From CBETVX01 sp965539935 (GTDB lineage Bacteria > Bacillota > Clostridia > Peptostreptococcales > Caminicellaceae), in the NCBI GenBank assembly GCA_965539935.1, contig CBETVX010000050.1, positions 1-22,366 of the forward strand: a stretch of 22,366 nucleotides of DNA. Reading direction: 5' to 3'. The notes below the pieces were generated by a model. The model had not been told where the DNA came from. It saw nothing but the letters and a program-made list of their open reading frames with translations, and ran no database searches. Positions within the stretch are counted from its first letter, which is position 1, and each line of letters starts with the position of its first letter. Positions 1-7,664 of this stretch are shown one piece after another. A program made the position numbers and the translations under genes.

Positions 1-154
1 AATATTCTAAATAAGAGAATTTAACCCTCATTTATGATTAAGAAATATAAGTTTTTAACTCCTACCTATAAAATATTATTACAATTTTGATATATCAACA
101 GATAAACAAATTGTATTAATATCCTATGTGATAATAAGCTATTTATCCAACTAA

Positions 155-859
155 CTATATCTCTCCATTTAAAAACTTGTGTCTTTCTATCTTATCAAAT
201 TTTTCAATTGCATATCTTAGCATTGTTCTAGGCATTTTTTTATAATGCTTTTCTAAAAATTTTATCTCTACTTCTTTATTCTTCTTCCCTACTTCTCTTA
301 ACATCCAACCTACTGCCTTATGTATTAAATCATGTTCGTGGTTTAATAGTATTTCACTTATTTTCAAGGTGTCTTCAAACATATTATTATTTATAAATTC
401 CTTTGTAGCTATTATTGCTATTCTCTGTTTCCAAAGATGATTAGAATTGGCAAAATCATATAAGATAGTCTTGTCACGATTAATCAAATAAGAACCTAAT
501 ATTTTATATGCCGTGGAATCCACTAGATCCCAATTATTTATCCTATCAATATTTTCAATATAAAAATCTACGATTTTCTTTTTTTCTTCTTTAGTCTTTT
601 CAAATCTATGGACTAGTATAAATAAACCTGTTAATCTGTACTCATGATACTCTTCATTTAATAATTTTTGGATTTCCTCCAAGGGTAAATCCTTGTATTT
701 TTTTGCAATTCTTCGCTGATTTGGAACAGTAATCCCTAGAAATTTATCTCCTTCACCATATCCTCCTGGAAAGGCCTGAAAAAATTTGGGTAAAGATTTT
801 GCCTTTTCCCTATCAATATATACTGAAAGATCTGCCTTTAATTCATCAATCCTATTCAT
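155..859 (-). CDS. alkD: AlkD-like DNA alkylation repair glycosylase
   Basis: A 234-residue all-helical HEAT-repeat protein of the AlkD family, cytoplasmic base-excision glycosylases that remove positively charged alkylated bases such as 3- and 7-alkylpurines. Residues matching the family's catalytic cleft are visible: W110 and D114 in NNWDLVD, and W185 in AVGWMLRE, corresponding to Trp109, Asp113 and Trp187 of the Bacillus cereus enzyme. Length is normal for the family. The frame could open at a GTG at 868, but that codon lies inside the ribosome binding site GGGGTGAT. The ATG at 859 has correct spacing and was chosen. The gene appears to stand alone: the next gene upstream has its own terminator. 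Family assignment is firm; actual substrate range is inferred. Confidence 0.9.
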   Translation of the reverse strand: MNRIDELKADLSVYIDREKAKSLPKFFQAFPGGYGEGDKFLGITVPNQRRIAKKYKDLPLEEIQKLLNEEYHEYRLTGLFILVHRFEKTKEEKKKIVDFYIENIDRINNWDLVDSTAYKILGSYLINRDKTILYDFANSNHLWKQRIAIIATKEFINNNMFEDTLKISEILLNHEHDLIHKAVGWMLREVGKKNKEVEIKFLEKHYKKMPRTMLRYAIEKFDKIERHKFLNGEI

Positions 860-994
860 TTTTATCACCCCACTTTTATGATATTATCAATTAACAATAT
901 GGATACTTTCTCCTTTATTGATATAAATCATATTATATTTTAGTTATTCCTTATATATAATTAAATTCCTTCTTTATAAGAAATCCTTCTTTTT

Positions 995-1034
995 TTCAAA
1001 AAAATAGACCTGCCACTAATTAGGACAGGTCTGT
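995..1034 (-). terminator. Rho-independent terminator of the flavin reductase gene
   Basis: Just after the stop of the reductase gene, AGACCTG (1006-1012) pairs with CAGGTCT (1026-1032). On the minus strand the hairpin is followed by a run of seven T. This separates the reductase transcript from the AlkD gene. Confidence 0.85.
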
Positions 1035-1050
1035 TATTAATCAAAGAGTT

Positions 1051-2778
1051 TTATTTTACAAAATTCGCTGCATTTTTTCCAGCTATTCTACCAAATACTA
1101 CGATATCTGTTACGGCATTACCACCTAATCTGTTTCCACCGTGTACACCACCAGTAACTTCTCCAGCGGCAAATAATCCTTCTACTACTTCACCTGAATT
1201 ATTTAAAACTTCAGTATTTGTGTTTATTTTAATTCCTCCCATTGTATGGTGGATTGCCGGTTGAACTTCTACCGCATAGAAAGGTGCAGTAACTAATTCT
1301 CCAGCCATAACTCTTCTACCAAATTCTTCATCATTTTGACTTTCAAAATATCCATTATAAGTATTCACTGTGTTTTCTAAAGCTTCTTCATCAATACCCA
1401 TTTTACTAGCTAATTCTTTTATAGATGCTGCTTCTGTTAATAATCCTGCATCTTTATATTTTTTAATAGCTGCTAATCTATCAACTACTGCTGTATCGAA
1501 TATTAAGAAAGCTGATTTACCTTCCTGGCTTAATATTGCCTTTGACACATTATCACGGGTTTCAAGCTCATTAAAGAATCTTTTTCCTTCTCTATTAACT
1601 AATATAGCCCCTTCTCCTCTTACACCTTCTGTAATTAACTCTGTACCTACTGCTGTTGGATGTATTTGAATTTGTTCCATATCAACTAAAGCTACATCAA
1701 GTTTTTCTACCATTTCAAAGGCATCTCCAGTTGCTCCTGGATGATTTGTTGTTGAAAAATCTTTTAACTCTTCTCTATATTTACCGACTAATTCTTTATT
1801 TGCTCCAAAACCACCAGTAGCAATTATTACTGCCTTTGCATTTATATTGTACTGCTCTCCATCAGAATTTTCTACCTTTATACCAGTAACTTTATTGCCC
1901 TCTGAAAGTATTTCTACTGCTTTAGTATTTAATCTAACTTCAATACCTAACTTTTCAATATTATCTTTGAATAATTCTATAAGATATCCACCTACTGGAG
2001 AACCATCTTCAGTAGTATGAACTCTGTCTACACTTTGTCCTCCAGATCTAGAAATCTTAGATAAATTCGCTCCAAAGGTTTCAAGCCAATCTATAGCTGC
2101 AGCCGATTCTTCTGTAAGAATTTTAACTAATTCAGGATCATTTAAATCATGTCCACCCTTCATAGTATCTTCATAGAATATCTCAGGAGTATCATTTAAA
2201 CCTTCAGCTTCTTGATATTTTGTACCTGCTGCATTCAAGCCTCCTGTTGCATAATTTGTATTTCCTCCCATGAAGGAATTTTTCTCTACTACAATTACAT
2301 CTTTTCCTTGACTTGTAGCTTCAATTGCAGCTGTAAGACCTGCACCACCTGCACCTATTATTACTATATCAGTGGTTGCATCTTCTACTTTTTCACTCTC
2401 CTTTGAAGAAGATTTAGCAACTAATGTGATCCCAGATTTTTCTACGGCATTCCTAACTGCTTCAATTATAGCATTTGATGTAACTGTAGCACCTGTAATA
2501 ACATCTATATCTGTTGAATTATTAGCTATAATCTCTTGAGGTAATTCTTCAAAAACACTTTCTGTAAACTCTGATTCATTATTTTCAGTGAATTCAATAT
2601 TTGTAATTTCACCATTTTCAATTGTTACTTCTGCTTTTATTGTTCCTTTTTTACCTTGGGCTTCTCCTGTAAAGATTCCACTATTTTCATCAGTTACAGG
2701 TTTAGATTGACATCCGCTCAATAAAATAGCAAATACGAGGGTAATTGCTATTAATACTGATACTTTACTTCTTTTCAT
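1051..2778 (-). CDS. Secreted lipoprotein fumarate-reductase-like flavoprotein (FMN-binding + FAD-binding domains)
   Basis: 575-residue extracytoplasmic reductase. The lipoprotein signal peptide ends in the lipobox LSGC with C23 as the lipidated residue. Residues ~33-117 form an FMN-binding domain with the ApbE flavinylation motif TGATVTS (T100 the likely acceptor). Residues ~136-575 are an FAD-binding fumarate reductase/urocanate reductase domain: GAGGAG at 142-147 and AAGEVTGGVHGGNRLGG near 537-553. Residues matching the Shewanella fumarate reductase active site are present: H254, R387 (EGVRGEG), H511 (HHTMGG) and R550. Proteins of this class take electrons through the covalent FMN and reduce an external enoate-type acceptor during anaerobic growth. 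No membrane electron donor is encoded nearby. The start has GGGGG at good spacing. The adjacent kinase/regulator pair is a likely controller. The real substrate is not certain. Confidence 0.92.
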   Translation of the reverse strand: MKRSKVSVLIAITLVFAILLSGCQSKPVTDENSGIFTGEAQGKKGTIKAEVTIENGEITNIEFTENNESEFTESVFEELPQEIIANNSTDIDVITGATVTSNAIIEAVRNAVEKSGITLVAKSSSKESEKVEDATTDIVIIGAGGAGLTAAIEATSQGKDVIVVEKNSFMGGNTNYATGGLNAAGTKYQEAEGLNDTPEIFYEDTMKGGHDLNDPELVKILTEESAAAIDWLETFGANLSKISRSGGQSVDRVHTTEDGSPVGGYLIELFKDNIEKLGIEVRLNTKAVEILSEGNKVTGIKVENSDGEQYNINAKAVIIATGGFGANKELVGKYREELKDFSTTNHPGATGDAFEMVEKLDVALVDMEQIQIHPTAVGTELITEGVRGEGAILVNREGKRFFNELETRDNVSKAILSQEGKSAFLIFDTAVVDRLAAIKKYKDAGLLTEAASIKELASKMGIDEEALENTVNTYNGYFESQNDEEFGRRVMAGELVTAPFYAVEVQPAIHHTMGGIKINTNTEVLNNSGEVVEGLFAAGEVTGGVHGGNRLGGNAVTDIVVFGRIAGKNAANFVK

Positions 2779-2810
2779 TTTAATTCCCCCACTTTATTTA
2801 TTTTTTAACA

Positions 2811-2840
2811 ATTATCACAAAGTAGATTTTAATAAGTAAA
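2811..2840 (-). promoter_or_regulatory. Candidate promoter of the flavin reductase gene
   Basis: On the minus strand TTTACT (2835-2840) and an extended -10, TGtGATAAT (GATAAT at 2811-2816), are separated by 18 bp. This predicts a start near 2804 and a short leader carrying the GGGGG ribosome binding site. The match is good but inferred by eye. Confidence 0.45.
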
Positions 2841-2870
2841 TCTTAAAATATTATGGGGAAATCTTAAAAT
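2838..2870 (-). promoter_or_regulatory. Two 12-bp direct repeats, probable response-regulator binding boxes
   Basis: ATTTTAAGATTT on the minus strand occurs identically at 2859-2870 and 2838-2849. The period is 21 bp, about two helical turns, and the proximal copy overlaps the candidate -35. Tandem boxes abutting the -35 are the usual layout for OmpR/PhoB-family activators, and such a regulator is encoded at 4872-5567. An additional AGATTT (2824-2829) is inverted relative to the proximal copy. Binding is inferred. Confidence 0.4.
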
Positions 2871-2892
2871 TTATTAAGAAAGTCGAAATTTA

Positions 2893-4722
2893 TTAATTTT
2901 CATTATTGTTTCCTTCAAAAATAGGCAAGTAAATATTTACTGTTGTACCTACATTAACTTTACTTTTTATGATTATACTTCCATTATGCTCTTTAATAAT
3001 CCCTTGAACGACAGATAATCCCAGTCCTGTTCCTTCGCCACTTTCCTTTGTTGTAAAAAATGGGTCAAATATTTTACTAGCTATTTCCTCATCCATGCCT
3101 ATACCAGAATCTATAACTTGAATTTTAACGTATTTACCTTCACTTAACCCATAAAGACCACTTTCTTTAAAAGTAATATCTACTTCATCTGCATTAATCT
3201 CAAGAATTCCTTCCTTTTCTCCCATAGCATGATAGGCATTTGTATATAAATTCATTAAAACTTGTTCCATTTGGGTTTTATCTGCAACTATCAAACCATT
3301 ACATCTGATATTTAATTCTATCTTTATATTTCTAGGCTGAATTGATTTTATTAGTTTTATACTATCCATTATTACATCCTCAACCTTTATTGGTTTAATC
3401 TTAGCTGTCAAAGTATCCTTTCTACTAAAATCCAAAATTTGATTTGTAATTTCTTGACTTCTTAAAGCACTCTTTTTTATTTCCATTAAATCCTCGGTTA
3501 TATCCTTATTATCAGTTATACTATCTAGCAATATTTCCGAGTATCCAATTATAGGCGATAACAAGTTATTAAACTCATGGGCAATTCCACTTGTAAGTAA
3601 TCCTATAGTTTCAAGCTTTTGGGCATGTCTTAATCTAGCTTCACTTTTAATAAGTTTGTCCCAGGTTTCATTCAATTGTTTTAAATATTTAGTTTCTAGT
3701 TCTAAAGCCTTTCTTTCCTTGTCTATTCTAAAGATTATATATAAAACGATTATGACAAATATCATAATAATTGTAGTAACCGCAATTATATTCATAAGGG
3801 AACTCTTTATTGGCTCTTCAATCTCTGAATAGTCCATTTGTACAGATATAATCCATGCTATATTTTCAGTTTCAAGGGTTGTAAAGGCAGTTATTTTTTT
3901 AAAGAGTTTTATTTCCTTTTCTTGCCACCATCTAGAACTATAAATATGGTACCCTTCTTTATCCTTCAATTGTTTTTCATTTAACTCCTCAAGCTCACTC
4001 CAATCTAGCTTTGGAAATTTTTCTTTTCGAACCTTTATAGATTCAATACCTATTTGTTCTTTAACAGGATGCATTATTATTATCCCTTCCCTGTTCTTTA
4101 CCATTACATATCCCTTTTCCCCAGACCTTATAGGCTTTATTAAATTGTCAAATAATTTGTTTAAGCTAATAGTACTTACTAAAATACCCTTAACTTCATT
4201 ATTTATAATAACTGGATATAATATGTCCACGGAAAACTTATTGGGTCCAGATAGATATTCTCTGGTATAATATGGTTTTTTATTTGCTAACACATTATTT
4301 ACTATAGAATCATCTATAGTTGTTTTTCTTATATAGGTATCCCTAGGATAATGAAAAATAATTTCTTTATTATCACTTATCAAAAACATGCTCTCTAACT
4401 CATCAATATTTTTTTCAAAAATGTTCTGGACTAAATCCTCCTGAAAGCCATATTCCTCTTTAGATTCCATGTTTTTTAAAGCTTCAGTTATTATTGGATT
4501 CTCTGCTAACAAAGATAGCTTATCAGAGTTTTCTTTAAGATATTCATTTGTATTCCTTGAAATGGATTTTGCTATAGTTAATAGATGTTCTTGTTGTTGT
4601 CTTACAATTGTATCTCTATACCGTGAATAGTTTTTATATCCAATTAGAATCATTATTATTAATAATAGAAGTAATAAAATAGTTGTTGCTGCTATTTTTA
4701 CATACAATTCTTTATTTTTCAT
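2893..4722 (-). CDS. Cache-domain sensor histidine kinase
   Basis: 609-residue membrane sensor kinase. TM1 is at ~9-29, a large extracytoplasmic segment at ~30-307 is probably a double-Cache ligand-binding domain, TM2 lies at ~308-332, and a coiled-coil linker follows. HisKA has H382 in GIAHEFNN, the N box has N495 in NLYTNAYHAM, G1 is DSGIGMD (~538-544), the F box is FDPFFTTK and G2 is GTGLGLS (~564-570). The H-box type (HEFNN) is that of DctB/NtrB-like kinases. It should sense an external small molecule, commonly an amino acid or carboxylate for Cache domains, and phosphorylate the divergently encoded regulator. It ends 114 bp before the flavin reductase gene on the same strand with no clear terminator between, so some read-through is possible. 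The start has GGGGG six bases upstream. Confidence 0.92.
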   Translation of the reverse strand: MKNKELYVKIAATTILLLLLLIIMILIGYKNYSRYRDTIVRQQQEHLLTIAKSISRNTNEYLKENSDKLSLLAENPIITEALKNMESKEEYGFQEDLVQNIFEKNIDELESMFLISDNKEIIFHYPRDTYIRKTTIDDSIVNNVLANKKPYYTREYLSGPNKFSVDILYPVIINNEVKGILVSTISLNKLFDNLIKPIRSGEKGYVMVKNREGIIIMHPVKEQIGIESIKVRKEKFPKLDWSELEELNEKQLKDKEGYHIYSSRWWQEKEIKLFKKITAFTTLETENIAWIISVQMDYSEIEEPIKSSLMNIIAVTTIIMIFVIIVLYIIFRIDKERKALELETKYLKQLNETWDKLIKSEARLRHAQKLETIGLLTSGIAHEFNNLLSPIIGYSEILLDSITDNKDITEDLMEIKKSALRSQEITNQILDFSRKDTLTAKIKPIKVEDVIMDSIKLIKSIQPRNIKIELNIRCNGLIVADKTQMEQVLMNLYTNAYHAMGEKEGILEINADEVDITFKESGLYGLSEGKYVKIQVIDSGIGMDEEIASKIFDPFFTTKESGEGTGLGLSVVQGIIKEHNGSIIIKSKVNVGTTVNIYLPIFEGNNNEN

Positions 4723-4789
4723 ATAGTCCCCCTATATATTTATGTACAATTCTCAATAGAATCTAGTTTATTGAAAACTACTTTAAAAC

Positions 4790-4830
4790 ATGTTAATATA
4801 ATAACATATTTTATATAGCCATTCTATAAT
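4790..4830 (+). promoter_or_regulatory. Inverted repeat and candidate promoter of the response regulator gene
   Basis: ATGTTA (4790-4795) and TAACAT (4802-4807) form a 6-6-6 inverted repeat between the divergent kinase and regulator genes. A consensus TATAAT lies at 4825-4830. At 18-bp spacing the weak -35 ATAACA (4801-4806) lies in the right arm, so a protein bound there would affect transcription of the regulator. AT-rich context makes this tentative. Confidence 0.3.
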
Positions 4831-4871
4831 AGCAGCTAATGGTATTATTTAGGCTCTTTAGGAGGACTTTA

Positions 4872-5567
4872 ATGGCAAAAGAAAAAATTCTTATCGTTGA
4901 TGATGAGGCATATATACGAAGATTAGTAATAAAAAGTTTAATAAATGAAAATTACACACTGATAGAGGCTTCTTCTGGCAAAGAAGCCCTTGATGTTTTA
5001 AATAGAGAAGTTATTGATTTAATCGTCTTAGATGTTAATTTAGGAGATTATGATGGATTTGAATTGATTCGGGATATTAAGAACTTAGGAATTAAGGCTC
5101 CTATTATTATATTAAGTGGAAGAAGTGAAGATTATGATAAAGTGTTAGGATTAGGAGTTGGAGCAAATAACTATATCACCAAACCCTTTAGTCCCGCTGT
5201 CCTATGTGCCCATATAAGGGCTCAGCTTAGGATTTATAGGGATATTAATAAATTAAATAACAGCTCAATAAATTTTATTATTCAAGGACCTTTTAAATTT
5301 GACTTGAAAACTTATAAACTATATAAAAACGAAACTCTAATTGATTTATCCTATAAAGAAACTATGTTAATGAAATTCTTTTTAGAAAACCCCAATCAAG
5401 TTTTTTCTAAAAGGCAGATTTATGAAACAATATGGAATGAAGTTATAATTAACGATAATGAAATCATGGTATACATTCACAACTTAAGAAAAAAGATTGA
5501 AGAAAATTATAAATCTCCTAGGCATATAGTAACGGTATGGGGGATTGGATATAAGTTTAACCCTTAG
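4872..5567 (+). CDS. OmpR/PhoB-family response regulator
   Basis: 231-residue DNA-binding response regulator. The receiver domain (~1-118) has acidic residues D10/D11, phospho-acceptor D54 in VLDVNLGD, S82 in the switch position and K104 in ITKPF. A winged-helix Trans_reg_C domain follows (~135-231), ending in VTVWGIGYKF. The ATG at 4872 was chosen because AGGAGG lies six bases upstream (4860-4865). The in-frame ATG at 4839 has no such site and would add 11 atypical residues. It is divergent from the Cache kinase, its probable partner, and probably acts on the reductase promoter with its 21-bp repeats. Pairing an NtrB/DctB-like kinase with an OmpR-type regulator is less common than with an NtrC-type one. 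Confidence 0.92.
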   Translation: MAKEKILIVDDEAYIRRLVIKSLINENYTLIEASSGKEALDVLNREVIDLIVLDVNLGDYDGFELIRDIKNLGIKAPIIILSGRSEDYDKVLGLGVGANNYITKPFSPAVLCAHIRAQLRIYRDINKLNNSSINFIIQGPFKFDLKTYKLYKNETLIDLSYKETMLMKFFLENPNQVFSKRQIYETIWNEVIINDNEIMVYIHNLRKKIEENYKSPRHIVTVWGIGYKFNP

Positions 5568-5621
5568 CTCAATAGTCGTTTTTATTACTATGTTTTTTAA
5601 AGGAAGTCTTATAGATTGAAT

Positions 5622-5694
5622 TTAGACAATTTCATATGAAAAGCTACTTATATGAAATAAAATATAAATTAGACAATGAAATTTTTTCATTGTC
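5622..5694 (+). terminator. Repeat- and hairpin-rich 3' region of the response regulator gene
   Basis: A perfect 10-bp hairpin with a TTT loop (GACAATGAAA 5672-5681 with TTTCATTGTC 5685-5694) follows a second inverted repeat (TTTCATAT 5630-5637 with ATATGAAA 5650-5657). TTAGACAAT is directly repeated at 5622 and 5669. There is no T tract directly after the hairpin, so termination efficiency is doubtful. It may instead be the structured 3' end of the transcript or a small RNA. Confidence 0.4.
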
Positions 5695-5725
5695 AGTAGT
5701 CTTTTGTCGTGCAATAAAATACCAA

Positions 5726-5806
5726 ATAAAAAAACTCTAACGATTATGTTAGCCTATCATTGATACCCCTTAGGAGTTATGATAAGTTAAAATATGTTAG
5801 AGTTTT
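5726..5806 (-). terminator. Long nested hairpin terminator of the PTS operon
   Basis: On the minus strand, 28 bases after the IIA stop, AAAACTCTAAC (5796-5806) pairs over 11 bp with GTTAGAGTTTT (5731-5741), followed by a T-rich tail. Inside the outer stem is a second near-perfect stem (TTAACTTATCAT with ATGATAGGCTAA, one mismatch) and a closing hairpin ACTCC-TAA-GGGGT. The result is a rod about 75 nt long. It would also terminate the convergent regulator transcript. It is unusually long and layered for a plain terminator. Confidence 0.75.
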
Positions 5807-5834
5807 AATACAAGAAAATTTTTTTCCTAATTCA

Positions 5835-6158
5835 CTATTTTAGCTTTTTTGATATGAAATCATACATATCTATAATTTCTGTTGCCAATTGCAAATAATT
5901 CATAGTGGTCATAAGATGGTCCTGTGAATGTACTAGTACAACACTCATATCGGTTTTATTTCCCTTTGCTTCTGCTTGTATTAACTCTGTTTGAATTCTA
6001 TGGGCCTTAACTAAAGTTTCTTCAGCTTCTTTTATAAGCTGTCTAGCCTCTTCCAATTTCTCTTTTTTAGCTAGTTTTAATGCTTGTTTAACTAAACTTT
6101 TAGCATCGCCAGCATGGGCAATTATTCCAAATGATATTTGAATCATTTTCTCATCCAT
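5835..6158 (-). CDS. PTS lactose/cellobiose-family EIIA component
   Basis: 107-residue cytoplasmic phosphocarrier of the lactose/chitobiose PTS family. It takes phosphate from HPr and passes it to EIIB. The active-site motif VHSQDHLMT places the phospho-histidine at H77 and the trimer metal ligand at D80. The all-helical composition and length match LacF/ChbA-type proteins. The start at 6158 (MDEKMIQ) fits the family N-terminus. A longer form from an ATG at 6170 would have its ribosome binding site immediately abutting the start. It is the last gene of the operon, 24 bp after the peptidase gene. The transported substrate cannot be read from this component. Confidence 0.92.
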   Translation of the reverse strand: MDEKMIQISFGIIAHAGDAKSLVKQALKLAKKEKLEEARQLIKEAEETLVKAHRIQTELIQAEAKGNKTDMSVVLVHSQDHLMTTMNYLQLATEIIDMYDFISKKLK

Positions 6159-6182
6159 GTAAAACACCATCCTCTAATTTTT

Positions 6183-7574
6183 TTATTTCCTATTGCATTT
6201 TGCCAAAGAGTACAAGGTCTTAGCTCCATGACCAGTAGCACCTATGGTCTTATATCCCTTATCCCTTTTCTCGAATACCGTTCCTGCAATATCCATATGA
6301 ACCCACGGTACTTCATTTACAAATTCACCTATAAATAATCCAGCGGTTATACATCCTGCTTGTTTACCTGAAGTATTTTTTAAATCTGCAAGGTTCCCAA
6401 TTATTAATTCCTTATACTCTTTAAAGTTAGGTAATCTCCATATTTTTTCATCACATAAGTATGAAGCCTTCTCTAATTCCTCATAAAAATCATCATTATT
6501 AGAAATAACAGGAGTTACAACATTTCCAAAGGTGGCAGCGGCAGAACCTGTCAGTGTTGCTATAGTAACAACTTTACTTACTTTAAGATTATTAATAATA
6601 TAATGTACTGAATCTATTAATGCTAATCTACCTTCACAATCTGTATTTAGTATCTCTATTGTTTTACCCGCCATAGAAGTTATAATATCCCCTGGTTTAT
6701 ATGCCTTCGATGATATTAAATTTTCACAAATCGGTATTACTGCAATAACATTCCTTTTAATTTTACTTTTTGCAATGGCACACATGGCCCCAATTACAGC
6801 AGCTGCCCCACCCATATCATTTTTCATATCCACCATAGATTGTTTTGACTTTAAAGAATATCCTCCTGAATCGAATGTTACTCCTTTTCCAACAAGCCCC
6901 AATTTTTCATCGTTATCTTCATCGCCAATATATTTTAAAACAATAAGTTTAGGTTCTTTATCTGATCCCTGTGCAACAGTTAAAAAAGCCTCCATATTTA
7001 GCCTTTCAATATCCTTCTTATCATAAACTATTGTTTCAAATCCATATTTAATCCCTAGATTTATTGATTCTTCTGCCAAAATTTCTGGATACATATGATT
7101 TGCTGGTTCGTTTACTAGATCTCTAGCTATCATATTACATTCAGCCAGTATTTTGCCTTCATTAACTGCACTAGCACATTTCTCATCTAACAATAAATTA
7201 ATTTCTTCAACAAAGCTCTGCTGTTTTTCAGTTTTAAACTTATCAAATTTGTAATTACCTAAAATTAATCCTTCTACAAAAACTTTAATTTCTTCATCAT
7301 TAAATTCTAAATCTGCTATATTGTTAAAATTAGCAACTTTAATATTTCTTTTATTTAAACCCTTTACAATATTTGCAGCAATATTTCGTATTTTTTCAGT
7401 TGTTAATAGATTTTCTTCTCCTAAATTTACCAAGATTATTCTTTCGTCATTATTGACCACATAGGTTATATCTCCAGCATTACTATATTTATAATCTGAA
7501 TACTCTCTTTCATAGCACAAAATAACCTTTGTGCTATCTGATTTTATTTTACTATTAATGATTTTTATATCCAT
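6183..7574 (-). CDS. M17 family leucyl aminopeptidase
   Basis: 463-residue cytosolic metallo-aminopeptidase of the leucyl aminopeptidase/PepA family, which removes N-terminal residues from short peptides, including Cys-Gly for several members. Metal ligands and catalytic residues are all present: K230 and D235 in GKGVTFDSGG, catalytic K242, D253 in KNDMGGAAA, D312 and E314 in NTDCEGRL, and R316. The usual NTDAEGRL has Ala where this protein has C313, next to two metal ligands. The N-terminal domain diverges and the whole is slightly short for the family. The ribosome binding site AAGGGAG is well spaced. Lying inside a PTS operon is unusual for this enzyme and suggests that the imported compound contains a peptide bond. 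Confidence 0.92.
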   Translation of the reverse strand: MDIKIINSKIKSDSTKVILCYEREYSDYKYSNAGDITYVVNNDERIILVNLGEENLLTTEKIRNIAANIVKGLNKRNIKVANFNNIADLEFNDEEIKVFVEGLILGNYKFDKFKTEKQQSFVEEINLLLDEKCASAVNEGKILAECNMIARDLVNEPANHMYPEILAEESINLGIKYGFETIVYDKKDIERLNMEAFLTVAQGSDKEPKLIVLKYIGDEDNDEKLGLVGKGVTFDSGGYSLKSKQSMVDMKNDMGGAAAVIGAMCAIAKSKIKRNVIAVIPICENLISSKAYKPGDIITSMAGKTIEILNTDCEGRLALIDSVHYIINNLKVSKVVTIATLTGSAAATFGNVVTPVISNNDDFYEELEKASYLCDEKIWRLPNFKEYKELIIGNLADLKNTSGKQAGCITAGLFIGEFVNEVPWVHMDIAGTVFEKRDKGYKTIGATGHGAKTLYSLAKCNRK

Positions 7575-7607
7575 TATATATCTCCCTTGTAATAAGGATT
7601 TTCAATA

Positions 7608-7649
7608 ATATACCATACTGATAAAATATATTTTATCAGTATGGTATAT
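7608..7649. repeat. Perfect 42-bp palindrome between PTS IIB and peptidase genes
   Basis: Every base from 7608 to 7649 is self-complementary around a centre at 7628/7629; the arm core is ACCATACTGATAAAA. In RNA it would form a stem of about 19 bp with a TATA loop in the 90-bp gap between IIB and the peptidase. No T tract follows on the minus strand, so it is more likely an mRNA processing or stability element than a terminator. A DNA operator is also possible. Confidence 0.75.
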
Positions 7650-7664
7650 CTAACAAATAACCTA

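Noticed and set aside
1..154. Possible terminator or gene fragment at the left edge
   Set aside because: I see no hairpin with a T tract and no coding signal in these 154 bases.
918..931. FNR-like sequence TTGAT-ATAA-ATCAT upstream of the AlkD gene
   Set aside because: One conserved base is wrong and the region is very AT-rich. There is no link between AlkD and anaerobic regulation, so a chance match is likely.
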